DNA from: Vulcanimicrobiota bacterium | GTDB taxonomy: Bacteria > Vulcanimicrobiota > Vulcanimicrobiia > Vulcanimicrobiales > Vulcanimicrobiaceae | Length of the DNA: 15,321 nucleotides | Assembly: GCA_003155175.1 (NCBI GenBank) | Contig: PMFP01000033.1 | Span: 27,202-42,522 of the forward strand | Reading direction: 5' to 3' | Part shown: positions 1-6,816 of the stretch, in pieces | Numbering within the stretch: the stretch's first letter is position 1 | Layout of the letters: every line of letters begins with the position of its first letter | The notes under the pieces: model-generated | The model's input: only the letters and a program-made list of their open reading frames with translations | Told to the model about the DNA's origin: nothing | The model's database searches: none | Position numbers and translations under genes: made by a program

Positions 1-1483
1 TCATGATGATGATCTTGTGATACCGCAGTTTGCCGACGTCGAATTCGTCTCCGAATCCCGTTCCCAGCGCGGTGATCATGGTCCGGATCTCCTCGTTCGA
101 GAGCACCTTGTCCAGGCGCGCTTTCTCGACGTTGAGGATCTTACCGCGCAGCGGCAGGATGGCTTGGGTGTTCGGATCGCGGCCGCCTTTGGCGGTGCCG
201 CCGGCCGAGTCGCCTTCGACCAGAAACAGTTCGCTCTCGGCCGGATTGGTGTTCTTACAGTCCACGAGCTTGCCGGGAAGGCCCGATCCCTCAAGGGCGT
301 TCTTGCGGCGCGACAGGTCGCGCGCTTTCTTCGCCGCATCGCGGGCGCGCTGTGCCTGCATCGTCTTCTCGACGATCGCGCGTGCGAATTTCGGATTCTC
401 TTCCAGGAAGAACTCGAGCCGCTCGTTGACCAGCCCGTAGACGATCGAGCGGACGCGGGCGTTGCCAAGCTTGGTCTTGGTCTGACCTTCGAATTGCGGC
501 TCCTGAAGCTTGACCGAAACCACCGCGGTCAGGCCCTCCATGATGTCGTCCGTGGAGAGCGACCCGTCGGACTCCTTGAGCATGCCCCGTTTGCGAGCGT
601 ATCCGTTGATGGCGTTGGTCACCGCCGTGCGAAAGCCGAGCAGATGCATGCCGCCTTCGATGGTGTTGATGTTGTTTGCGTACGAGAAAATCTGATCGGA
701 GTACGTGTCGGTGTATTGCATCGCGACTTCGACGTCCACGCCGTCGCGCTCGGAGTTGGTCGTGATGATTGGATGGAGCGCGTCTTTCTTTTCGTTGAGC
801 CATTCGACGAACGACACGATGCCGCCGTCGAACTTGTAGTTCCGCTCGCGCGGCTCGTCGCCGCGCTCGTCGCGCAGCGTGATCGAAAGCCCCCGGTTCA
901 AGAACGCCAGTTCCCGGAGGCGTTTCTGGAGGACGTCCCAATGGAATTGCGTCACTTCGAACATCTCGGTGTCGGGCATGAACCACTGGCGCGTGCCGGA
1001 GCCCTCCGCCTTGCCCGTCTTCTTGAGTTTCTGCGTCGTGATGCCGCGTTCGAAGCGCATCTCGTACACGTTGCCGTCGCGTCTGACGGTCGTGATCATG
1101 GATTCCGAGAGCGCGTTGACGACCGAGATGCCGACGCCGTGAAGACCGCCGGCCACCTTGTAGCCGCCCTTGCCGAATTTTCCGCCGGCGTGCAGCATGG
1201 TCATCACGACCTCGACGGCCGGAATCTTCTCCTCGGCGTGGATGTCCACGGGAATGCCGCGCCCGTCGTCTTCCACCGAGCACGAGCCGTCCTTGTACAG
1301 CGTCACCGAAACGTTCTTCGCGTAACCCGCGAGGGCTTCGTCGACCGCGTTATCCACGGCTTCGTACACCAGTTGATGAAGGCCGCGCTCGGCCGTGTTG
1401 CCGATGTACATGCCGGGGCGCTTGCGCACGGCTTCCAGGCCGCGTAAAACTTCGATTTGGTCGCCCGTATAATTATTGGACAT
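1..1483 (-). CDS. gyrB: DNA gyrase subunit B (partial, 3' end outside window)
   Basis: ATPase subunit of DNA gyrase, the type IIA topoisomerase that introduces negative supercoils ahead of the fork together with GyrA. The minus-strand frame is open from the ATG at 1483 to the window edge (494 codons; family length is about 640). It starts MSNNYTGDQIEVLRGLEAVR. The GHKL ATPase signature is present: catalytic E41, Mg-binding N45 (EAVDNAVDEA) and the DDGRGIP motif with D73. GGLHGVGISVVNAL carries the ATP-lid glycines, and the TOPRIM motif EGDSAGG is at residues 423-429, almost the same numbering as in E. coli. The sequence leaves the window after KLRYHKIIIM, just before the expected TDADVDG metal site. 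The start lies inside the last codons of the dciA-like gene (11-bp overlap), so translation is probably coupled. It is the last visible gene of the dnaN-recF-dciA-gyrB run. No frameshift seen. Confidence 0.97.
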   Translation of the reverse strand, partial: MSNNYTGDQIEVLRGLEAVRKRPGMYIGNTAERGLHQLVYEAVDNAVDEALAGYAKNVSVTLYKDGSCSVEDDGRGIPVDIHAEEKIPAVEVVMTMLHAGGKFGKGGYKVAGGLHGVGISVVNALSESMITTVRRDGNVYEMRFERGITTQKLKKTGKAEGSGTRQWFMPDTEMFEVTQFHWDVLQKRLRELAFLNRGLSITLRDERGDEPRERNYKFDGGIVSFVEWLNEKKDALHPIITTNSERDGVDVEVAMQYTDTYSDQIFSYANNINTIEGGMHLLGFRTAVTNAINGYARKRGMLKESDGSLSTDDIMEGLTAVVSVKLQEPQFEGQTKTKLGNARVRSIVYGLVNERLEFFLEENPKFARAIVEKTMQAQRARDAAKKARDLSRRKNALEGSGLPGKLVDCKNTNPAESELFLVEGDSAGGTAKGGRDPNTQAILPLRGKILNVEKARLDKVLSNEEIRTMITALGTGFGDEFDVGKLRYHKIIIM

Positions 1484-2348
1484 TCGTTCCGTTTGCCGTT
1501 TCCGTTCCGTAGATTAACGTGTAAATATCGTCGCCCAGCTCGTTGCGCAAGATCGCCGGCGTGACGTGCTCCGGGCGCAGCCCGCTCTTGAGCAGGACGT
1601 ACGAACCGGCGATCAGCGGCTCGCGGCCCCCTCTCGAGAGACGCCCTTCCCGTCCGGCACGCGCCAAGATCTCCCACCAGCGCCGCAACGTACGGCGCCG
1701 GATCGCCTCGTACTCCGCCGGTGCGAGATCCTCGACGACGGCCGCCGCTCCGGCGTATCCCAGGAACGGGGTGTCGTACAAAAATCGGGCAACCCGGCGG
1801 TCCCGGTCGTCGGCCATCGTGCTCGCGCACGCCGCGCAGCGCGCCTTGAAACCGGGTGCGATCAAGGCGCCGCAGCCCGAACATTCTTTCCACCCCGCGG
1901 AGCGCTTCGCCCGCTCGCGGCGCACCACGTCTTCGCGGAAGCGGGCGACCGCGGCTTCGGCCGAGACCGACGGCCTGCGCTCGGCCGCGCTTGCCGCCTT
2001 CGGCGCCGCGCCGGCCTGGGTGCGCGCGGCGGCCTGAGGGCGCTCGGCACGAACGTTCACGGGCCCGACGCGGAAGCGCAGGCGCGAGATTCTCGCGTGC
2101 GGGAAACGCGCTAAAACCGCTTCCAAGATGCGCGCCTCCAGAAACGTGAGCTGCTGGCTCCACGCGCCCGAGCGCGCCACGATCAGCAGCGCGTCGCCGA
2201 CGATTTGGGACGGCATCGAATGCCGTGCGACGTCGCTTCCGACGATCTCGATCCAGCGCTCGGTCAAAAACGCGACCGGATCGTCGTGCGCGCCGGTCGT
2301 GCCGCCGGGATGCCAGCCCGCCAGCGCGCCGCGCAACGGTTTTAACAT
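1473..2348 (-). CDS. dciA: DciA-like DUF721 protein with zinc-ribbon and C-terminal helical domain
   Basis: 291-residue protein. Residues about 20-98 match the DUF721/DciA fold: WIEIVGSDVARHSMP, then DALLIVARSGAWSQQLTFLE, and ISRLRFRVG at the end. DciA is the ancestral bacterial factor that loads or activates the replicative helicase DnaB. A low-complexity Ala/Arg/Pro linker (100-135) leads to a four-cysteine zinc-ribbon-like knuckle, C156-x2-C159 and C171-x2-C174. A further segment of about 115 residues is rich in helix formers (RRRTLRRWWEILAR, LIAGSYVLLKSGL). Typical short DciA proteins stop after the DUF721 part. ATG at 2348 is chosen because the DUF721 domain begins right after it and it overlaps the recF stop by 7 bp. 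The longer upstream open frame runs antisense-free through recF in another frame and looks spurious. The 3' end overlaps the gyrB start by 11 bp. Position in the replication operon supports a replication role; the function of the C-terminal part is unknown. Confidence 0.85.
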   Translation of the reverse strand: MLKPLRGALAGWHPGGTTGAHDDPVAFLTERWIEIVGSDVARHSMPSQIVGDALLIVARSGAWSQQLTFLEARILEAVLARFPHARISRLRFRVGPVNVRAERPQAAARTQAGAAPKAASAAERRPSVSAEAAVARFREDVVRRERAKRSAGWKECSGCGALIAPGFKARCAACASTMADDRDRRVARFLYDTPFLGYAGAAAVVEDLAPAEYEAIRRRTLRRWWEILARAGREGRLSRGGREPLIAGSYVLLKSGLRPEHVTPAILRNELGDDIYTLIYGTETANGTNVQ

Positions 2349-3454
2349 CGCGCCGGTTCCGGTTCGACCGCGCCGCTGCGGATCGTTCGCACGCAGGCGC
2401 CCTCCGGCAAACCGTCCGGGAGATGCGTCGCCGTTACGAACGCCTGCTCGTACGAACCGATGCCCGCTAAGAAGGCCGACGAGCGTGCTTCGTCCAGTTC
2501 GGAGAGCACGTCGTCGAGCAAGAGCAGAGGAGGCTGGGCGTCGCGTTCGCGCATGACGGTGTATTCGGCAACCTTGAGCGCGAGTACCGCCGTGCGATGC
2601 TGTCCTTGCGAACCGTAGGCGGCCAGCGAGCGCCCGTCGAGCAACAGTTCCAGGTCGTCGCGATGCGGTCCGGCCAGCGCGGCTCCGCGCGCCCGCTCGG
2701 CCGGGGCGACCGCCGCCAAGCGCGCTTCGAAAGCGGCCGCGATTCCGTCTTCGCTGGGCGTTTCGAAGGCCACGCTCGGAGCGTAGGCCACGTCGAGACG
2801 CTCGGCATCGTCCGACCATCGCGCGTGCGTTCGCCGCGCTTCGCGCGCCAACGCGTCCACGAAGTGCTTGCGCGCGAGCATCAACACCGTTCCCGATTCG
2901 ATCAAGGCCCGATCGTAGATCTCGAGCAGATCGGCGTCGACGTCTTCGCTGCGAAGCAGCGCGGACTTCTGCTGTACGGTTTTCTGATACCGGGCCAGCG
3001 CGCGATAGTAGCGCGGATCCTCTTGAGCGAGCGCGACGTTGATAAACCCGCGGCGCAGCCCCGGAGCGCCGACGACCAGCTGGAGGTCCGAGGGAACGAA
3101 CGTCACGACCTTGATGCTTCCCAAGAACCTCGCGTAGCGCACCGGCGCGTCGTTGACGCTGTAGCGCTTTCGCGTTCCGCGCGAACCGCGCGCGATCGTG
3201 CACGCGATCCGGATCGACCCTGCTCGCACGACGGCATCGCCGCCGACGGTCGCCAGGTCGAGGCCTTCGCGAATCAAATCGCTATCGCGATTGGTTCGAA
3301 ACGACTTACCCGTTCCCAGCATCGCGATCGCTTCGAGGAGATTGCTCTTGCCTTGTGCGTTCGGCCCGAGAAAAACGTTGAGACCGGAGGCCGGTTCGAG
3401 ATCCAGTTGCGCGTAGTTTCGAAAGTTCGAAAGCGAAACGCGCGTTAATCGCAC
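2342..3454 (-). CDS. recF: DNA replication and repair protein RecF
   Basis: SMC-like ATPase that binds gapped DNA and helps RecO/RecR load RecA at stalled forks and single-strand gaps. The protein has 370 residues, a normal family length. The N-terminus LTRVSLSNFRNYAQLDLEP is classical RecF. Walker A is GPNAQGKS at 30-37, the ABC-type signature is GSQGQ at 281-285, and Walker B with D-loop is PLLLLDDVLSELD at 309-321. The start codon is GTG at 3454, 10 bp after the dnaN stop. No clear Shine-Dalgarno is seen, so coupling to dnaN is likely. Its end overlaps the next gene by 7 bp (ATGTTAA). The arrangement dnaA-dnaN-recF-gyrB is the standard origin cluster. Confidence 0.97.
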   Translation of the reverse strand: MRLTRVSLSNFRNYAQLDLEPASGLNVFLGPNAQGKSNLLEAIAMLGTGKSFRTNRDSDLIREGLDLATVGGDAVVRAGSIRIACTIARGSRGTRKRYSVNDAPVRYARFLGSIKVVTFVPSDLQLVVGAPGLRRGFINVALAQEDPRYYRALARYQKTVQQKSALLRSEDVDADLLEIYDRALIESGTVLMLARKHFVDALAREARRTHARWSDDAERLDVAYAPSVAFETPSEDGIAAAFEARLAAVAPAERARGAALAGPHRDDLELLLDGRSLAAYGSQGQHRTAVLALKVAEYTVMRERDAQPPLLLLDDVLSELDEARSSAFLAGIGSYEQAFVTATHLPDGLPEGACVRTIRSGAVEPEPARC

Positions 3455-3464
3455 GCGCCCGGAA

Positions 3465-4580
3465 TCATTGGCGGAGCGGCATGAGAACGTACAGCTGCTC
3501 GCCGCCTTCGACCGGTTCTGCCGGGCGAATCGCGGCGGGCGAGAGCGGGCCGAGAAACTCGATGGCGGTCTGCGGCGTCTTAACGTGGTTGAGGATGTCC
3601 ACGAGGTAGCGCGCGTTGAAGGCGATCGTCAGATCCTCTCCCGTTTGTTCGACTTCGATCTCTTCGTACGCGGTGCCCGAAACGTCCGAACTCGCCGTCA
3701 CCACGAGCGTCTGACCCGAGATCGCGAGCTTCACCATGCTGGCGCGGTCCCCGGCGACCAGTTCGGCGCGACGTAGGCAGCCGATAAGCGCGGAGGTGTT
3801 TACCTTGACCGAGCGATCGAACTTCGCCGGAATCACTTGCTGATAGTTTGGGTACTGACCGTCGACTAAGCGGACCGTGATCGCGGCATCGCCGGCCGTC
3901 ATCTGGAGTTGGTTGCTCTGAGGCCCGAGGGCCGACACCGCGATCGTCTCTCCCGCGGAGAGGTTGCGCGCGGCTTCGCTGAGCGCTCGGGAAGGGACGA
4001 TGTACCGTTCGCTGCCCGAAATGCCGTCCTCGAGCGTCGTCTGAAACTTCGCAAGCCGGTAGCCATCCGTCGCGACCATGGTCAGCGCCGTTCCGTCGAT
4101 TTCGAACAGCGTGCCCATCAAAACCGCCCCGCGCGCCTCTTCGTTCGAAGCGGCAAAGATCGTGGCTTCGATGCCGTCGCGCAGCCGCTTGCCGTTGATG
4201 GTGAAGTGCGATCCGCGAGCGACGGCCGGGAGCGGCGGATATTCGTCGGCGGGCAGCGCGTGAAAGTCGTAGTTGCTCTTGCCGCACTTGACCGACGCGC
4301 GCGTCGCCGTTCCGCTCAGTTCCATGGTGCCGGCCGCGAGGTTCGCCAGATACGTCGAAAACAGCTTCGCCGGAACGGTGACCGATCCGGGCTCGGCGAC
4401 CTCGGCCGCAAAGCCTTGCTCGAGGGTGAGCTCGAGATCGGTAGCCCGGACGGAAACCTTCCCGTCCTCGGCTTGCAACAGAACGTTGGAGAGGATCGGA
4501 ACCGTGGTGTGCGCGTTCACCACTTTGCTCGCGGCGCCGACCGCCGATGCGATGTCCTTCGTGCTACAAATGACCTTCAT
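3465..4580 (-). CDS. dnaN: DNA polymerase III subunit beta (sliding clamp)
   Basis: Ring-forming processivity clamp that tethers DNA polymerase III and many repair proteins to DNA. The protein has 371 residues, the expected size for three repeated clamp domains. Recognisable pieces are MKVICSTKDIASAVGAASKV, TTVPILSNVLLQAEDG, VRATDLELTLEQ, LPADEYPPLP, MVATDGYRLAKF, DGQYPNYQQVIP and the canonical C-terminus LYVLMPLRQ. ATG at 4580 gives the family-typical N-terminus. No strong Shine-Dalgarno precedes it. dnaA ends in a strong terminator upstream, so dnaN probably has its own promoter in the 4581-4833 spacer. A TATACT hexamer on the minus strand at 4713-4718 is a possible -10, without a good -35. 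recF follows after 10 bp. Confidence 0.98.
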   Translation of the reverse strand: MKVICSTKDIASAVGAASKVVNAHTTVPILSNVLLQAEDGKVSVRATDLELTLEQGFAAEVAEPGSVTVPAKLFSTYLANLAAGTMELSGTATRASVKCGKSNYDFHALPADEYPPLPAVARGSHFTINGKRLRDGIEATIFAASNEEARGAVLMGTLFEIDGTALTMVATDGYRLAKFQTTLEDGISGSERYIVPSRALSEAARNLSAGETIAVSALGPQSNQLQMTAGDAAITVRLVDGQYPNYQQVIPAKFDRSVKVNTSALIGCLRRAELVAGDRASMVKLAISGQTLVVTASSDVSGTAYEEIEVEQTGEDLTIAFNARYLVDILNHVKTPQTAIEFLGPLSPAAIRPAEPVEGGEQLYVLMPLRQ

Positions 4581-4617
4581 GCTTGATTCACCGTTCGTTG
4601 GCCGTCCGCGGGGACGA

Positions 4618-4655
4618 AGTTCTTTTTATATCTATCTACGCCGTAGTAGTAGTAG
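4618..4655 (+). other. AT-rich segment and (TAG)4 tract, candidate DnaA-trio/unwinding element
   Basis: The plus strand reads an AT-rich run (ctttttatatctatct, 4622-4637) and then four perfect TAG triplets at 4644-4655, followed by a short GC patch (GTGGCG). DnaA-trios are repeated 3'-GAT-5'-type triplets that bind a DnaA filament on single-stranded DNA during origin melting. Orientation relative to the boxes and dnaN fits, but the nearest good box is about 90-120 bp away rather than adjacent, which is wider than the known examples. Confidence 0.4.
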
Positions 4656-4741
4656 TGGCGTGTATTCTGCGAGTAAGCGGCGTTTCGCTTGTCGCCGCGC
4701 CGGTTTCCGCCAAGTATAACGTGTGCATCCTCCGGCTCGGG

Positions 4742-4787
4742 TTTTCCACTTCTCCACCGCGAGCGATTCCGGGAGCAGTTATCCACC
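4742..4787 (+). promoter_or_regulatory. Cluster of three DnaA-box-like sites
   Basis: Three same-orientation 9-mers compared with TTATCCACA: TTTTCCACT at 4742-4750 (7/9), TTCTCCACC at 4750-4758 (7/9) and TTATCCACC at 4779-4787 (8/9). Clustering between dnaA and dnaN supports DnaA binding. Only the third would be convincing alone. Confidence 0.5.
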
Positions 4788-4833
4788 CCGCAACGCCCGC
4801 CCTGTGCCCAGTTCCGTGCAAACGGTGGAGACC

Positions 4834-4867
4834 AAAAAAAACGGACGGCCGCTGCGAGGCCGTCCGT
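4834..4867 (-). terminator. Rho-independent terminator of dnaA
   Basis: On the minus strand a perfect 10-bp stem ACGGACGGCC / GGCCGTCCGT closes a 7-nt loop and is followed directly by eight T residues. It starts 21 bp after the dnaA stop. This is a textbook strong intrinsic terminator and separates dnaA from dnaN transcription. Confidence 0.93.
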
Positions 4868-4888
4868 GGGCAAGAGCGCCGGCTACGC

Positions 4889-6250
4889 TCACTGATTGTG
4901 GCACATGCCGACCAGCTGGCGAATCTTGTGTCGGTAGGCCTCGTCGCGCTCCATCTGCTCCCGGATCTTGTCGCGCGCGTACATTACGGTCGTATGGTCC
5001 TTCTTTCCGAAGTCGCGAGCGATCTGCGGCAGGGAGCAATCGGTCAGTTCGGTGGCGATGAACATCGCGATCTGGCGCGGGCCGGCTAAGCGTTGGTCGC
5101 GGCGGCCGTTGTCCATCTCCTTGACCGTCAGTCCGTGAGCGGTAGCGACGGTCTCCTTGATCTTGGCGATCGTGATCCGCTGGAGCGGCTGCGCGACGGC
5201 GCTCTTGAGGACCTCGGCGGCGAGATCCACGGTGATCGGGCACTTCGTCAGGGAGGCGTAGGCGACGACGCGGATCAGCGCGCCCTCGAGTTCCCTGATG
5301 TTGGACGGAATGACTTTAGCGATGTAGGACGTCACGTCGTCGGGAACGGGAATGTTCTCGCTTTCGCCCTTCTTGCGCAGAATCGCCTCGCGCGTTTCGA
5401 GGTCCGGCGGCTGAATGTCGGTAAGCAGGCCCCACTCGAACCGCGATCGCAGGCGCGACTCGAGCGTTTGAATCTCTTTGGGCGGCCGGTCGGACGAGAT
5501 GACGAGCTGCCGCCCCGATTCGTGAAGCGAGTTGAACGTGTGGAAGAACTCTTCTTGCGTCGACTCCTTCCCCTCTAGGAACTGAATGTCGTCGATGAGC
5601 AACACGTCGACGTGCCGGTACTTGTTGCGAAACTCCAGCTGTTGGTTCTTCTGAATCGCGATGATGAACTCGTTGGTGAATTTCTCGCAGGTTACGTACA
5701 CGACGTTGGCTTGCGGATCGTCCTGCATGACGCGATGGCCGATCGCATGCATCAAATGCGTCTTGCCCAAACCCACGCCGCCCCAAAGGAAGAGCGGGTT
5801 GTAGGCGCGAGCGGGAGCGCCGGCGACGGCCTGCGAGGCGGCGTGCGCGAACGTGTTGTTTCCGCCGACCACGAACTCTTCGAACGTGTAACGCGTGTTG
5901 AGATTGTTGGTGCGCGGATCTTCGTTCGCGCGATAGGCGGGCGGTTGCGGCGCGGCGGCGGGCGCGGACGCCCGCTCTTCGGCGTCCGCGACGACGAAGC
6001 GCAGCTCGACGGGGGCGCCGAAAACGTCGCCGAGCACTTTGGCGATCTGCGACTTGAGCCGGTTCTCGACCCAGTCGCGCGCGAAGTTACTTTGAACGGA
6101 GAGAACCAGATCCGTCTCCGTTACGGAGACCAGCCTGATCGGCTTGATCCACATTTCGAAAACGGGTTTGGAAAACGTCCCCTCCAAAGCCGTGAGGGCC
6201 GATTGCCATAAATCGGTGGAGACTCCGGGTTGATCGACCGCAAGCACCAT
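4889..6250 (-). CDS. dnaA: Chromosomal replication initiator protein DnaA
   Basis: AAA+ initiator that binds DnaA boxes, melts the origin and recruits the helicase. The protein has 453 residues. Domain I occupies about residues 10-85 (LWQSALTALEGTFSKPVFEMWIKP), followed by a short Ala/Pro linker (domain II, about 90-112). Domain III starts at NLNTRYTFEEFVVG, with Walker A GGVGLGKT at 157-164 and Walker B LLIDD at 217-221. Domain IV ends with the DNA-binding signature DHTTVMYA at 418-425. ATG at 6250 is supported by GAGGT on the minus strand (6259-6263) 8 nt upstream. The gene is flanked on both sides by DnaA-box clusters, so autoregulation is likely. It is terminated by a strong hairpin before dnaN, unlike organisms in which dnaA and dnaN are cotranscribed. 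Confidence 0.98.
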   Translation of the reverse strand: MVLAVDQPGVSTDLWQSALTALEGTFSKPVFEMWIKPIRLVSVTETDLVLSVQSNFARDWVENRLKSQIAKVLGDVFGAPVELRFVVADAEERASAPAAAPQPPAYRANEDPRTNNLNTRYTFEEFVVGGNNTFAHAASQAVAGAPARAYNPLFLWGGVGLGKTHLMHAIGHRVMQDDPQANVVYVTCEKFTNEFIIAIQKNQQLEFRNKYRHVDVLLIDDIQFLEGKESTQEEFFHTFNSLHESGRQLVISSDRPPKEIQTLESRLRSRFEWGLLTDIQPPDLETREAILRKKGESENIPVPDDVTSYIAKVIPSNIRELEGALIRVVAYASLTKCPITVDLAAEVLKSAVAQPLQRITIAKIKETVATAHGLTVKEMDNGRRDQRLAGPRQIAMFIATELTDCSLPQIARDFGKKDHTTVMYARDKIREQMERDEAYRHKIRQLVGMCHNQ

Positions 6251-6393
6251 CCTGTGCTACCTCGTGACGGTTTCGCGCTTCTCCGAGCCCTCGAGTAAGC
6301 GGCCTGGCCGTTTGTCCCGTGCGGCTCGTGAAGGCGAGTCGGTTGGCGTTAGGGTACGGCTCTCCTGCGGAAAGCATCCACGACCTTATGCAC

Positions 6394-6402
6394 TTATCCA
6401 CA
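6394..6402 (+). promoter_or_regulatory. Perfect DnaA box TTATCCACA
   Basis: Exact match to the consensus DnaA box, 144 bp upstream of the dnaA start codon and followed by GGGTGTTTTTT. It could serve both origin function and dnaA autoregulation. Confidence 0.85.
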
Positions 6403-6529
6403 GGGTGTTTTTTACGGTTTTCCGGGCCTTTTCCGGCTTCTGTCCGGCCGCCGCCGGATCGGTGGCTCCGAGCGGAATCGCCTGTGTTTGCAAGGGGCCG
6501 AGACCACCGCCGCCCGGCCGGGAGCGGCG

Positions 6530-6561
6530 TTCTCCACAGGGTTGTCCACACGTGTGGAGAG
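6530..6561. promoter_or_regulatory. Dense DnaA-box cluster with a head-to-head palindrome
   Basis: TTCTCCACA at 6530-6538 (8/9) and TTGTCCACA at 6542-6550 (8/9) lie on the plus strand. An opposing site at 6553-6561 reads CTCTCCACA on the minus strand (7/9). The last two face each other across 2 bp and create the perfect 14-bp palindrome TCCACACGTGTGGA at 6545-6558. The cluster lies just 35 bp upstream of the rpmH -35 element, so DnaA bound here could also affect the ribosomal operon. Confidence 0.7.
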
Positions 6562-6595
6562 GGTGGTCCAACCCGGACCTTTGGCTCTTTTCACC

Positions 6596-6625
6596 TTGAC
6601 TCTCCCCGAGGGGGCTGTCTATACT
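6596..6625 (+). promoter_or_regulatory. Sigma70-type promoter of the rpmH operon
   Basis: TTGACT (-35, 6596-6601) and TATACT (-10, 6620-6625) are separated by 18 bp, each 5/6 to consensus. Transcription would start near 6632-6634, about 50 nt before the rpmH ATG. This is the best promoter in the window and probably drives rpmH through rsmG. Confidence 0.85.
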
Positions 6626-6637
6626 AAGGGGCTGCAT

Positions 6638-6662
6638 GCCGCCGACCAGGCGGCTCTTTTTT
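6638..6662 (+). terminator. Terminator-like hairpin in the rpmH leader (possible attenuator)
   Basis: GCCGCC (6638-6643), loop GACCA and GGCGGC (6649-6654) form a perfect 6-bp GC stem followed by TCTTTTTT. It sits between the promoter and the rpmH ribosome-binding site, starting only a few nucleotides after the predicted transcription start. It may act as an attenuator or a 5'-stabilising hairpin; the sequence alone does not decide. Confidence 0.55.
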
Positions 6663-6681
6663 GCCAGGAGTTTCCAACACC

Positions 6682-6816
6682 ATGAAGCGGACGTACCAGC
6701 CGCACAACCGGCGCCGCAAACGCGTGCACGGGTTTCGCGAACGTATGAGCACCAAGAACGGGCGCCGGGTCATCGCCCGCCGTCGCAAGAAGGGGCGCCA
6801 CCGCCTTTCCGTCTGA
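6682..6816 (+). CDS. rpmH: 50S ribosomal protein L34
   Basis: Small, very basic large-subunit protein of 44 residues, the normal length. It starts MKRTYQPHNRRRKRVHGFRE and ends KKGRHRLSV; KRTYQP and HGFR.RM are the family hallmarks. AGGAG at 6666-6670 lies 11 nt before the ATG. The stop overlaps the rnpA start as TGATG. It is the first gene of the plus-strand operon, directly downstream of a strong promoter and a leader hairpin, and next to the origin as in most bacteria. Confidence 0.98.
   Translation: MKRTYQPHNRRRKRVHGFRERMSTKNGRRVIARRRKKGRHRLSV

Larger units (their letters stand above)
4581..4888. other. dnaA-dnaN intergenic region, probable second half of a bipartite oriC
   Basis: This 308-bp spacer holds no gene. 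Read from dnaA toward dnaN it contains the dnaA terminator (4834-4867), three DnaA-box-like 9-mers in one orientation (4742-4787), a (TAG)4 tract (4644-4655) and an AT-rich stretch (4618-4640). The order boxes, then trinucleotide repeats, then AT-rich DNA toward dnaN is that of the Bacillus subtilis unwinding region. Any dnaN promoter must also lie here. Function as an origin is inferred. Confidence 0.6.
6251..6681. other. dnaA-rpmH intergenic region, probable oriC
   Basis: This 431-bp spacer between the divergent genes dnaA and rpmH has no credible gene. It holds a perfect DnaA box (6394-6402), a weak match GCATCCACG at 6374-6382, a T-rich stretch just after the perfect box (6407-6413) and a tight box cluster at 6530-6561. 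The rpmH promoter and leader hairpin lie at its right end. The region between about 6420 and 6530 is GC-rich with no motif I recognise. Origin function is inferred from the boxes and gene order. Confidence 0.75.

Noticed and set aside
17..1447. Long plus-strand open frame (476 codons) opposite gyrB
   Set aside because: It is antisense to an unmistakable gyrB; long antisense frames are expected in GC-rich coding DNA and its product resembles no family.
2349..3203. Upstream extension of the dciA-like frame over recF
   Set aside because: The extension lies wholly inside recF in another frame, is Arg-rich low-complexity sequence, and the DUF721 domain starts right at the ATG at 2348.
4583..5089. 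Plus-strand open frame from the dnaA-dnaN spacer into dnaA
   Set aside because: It crosses the dnaA terminator and the antisense of dnaA; the poly-Val stretch is just the TAG/GTA repeats translated.
6264..6627. Small open frames in the dnaA-rpmH spacer
   Set aside because: They span DnaA boxes and the promoter, lack ribosome-binding sites and resemble nothing known.
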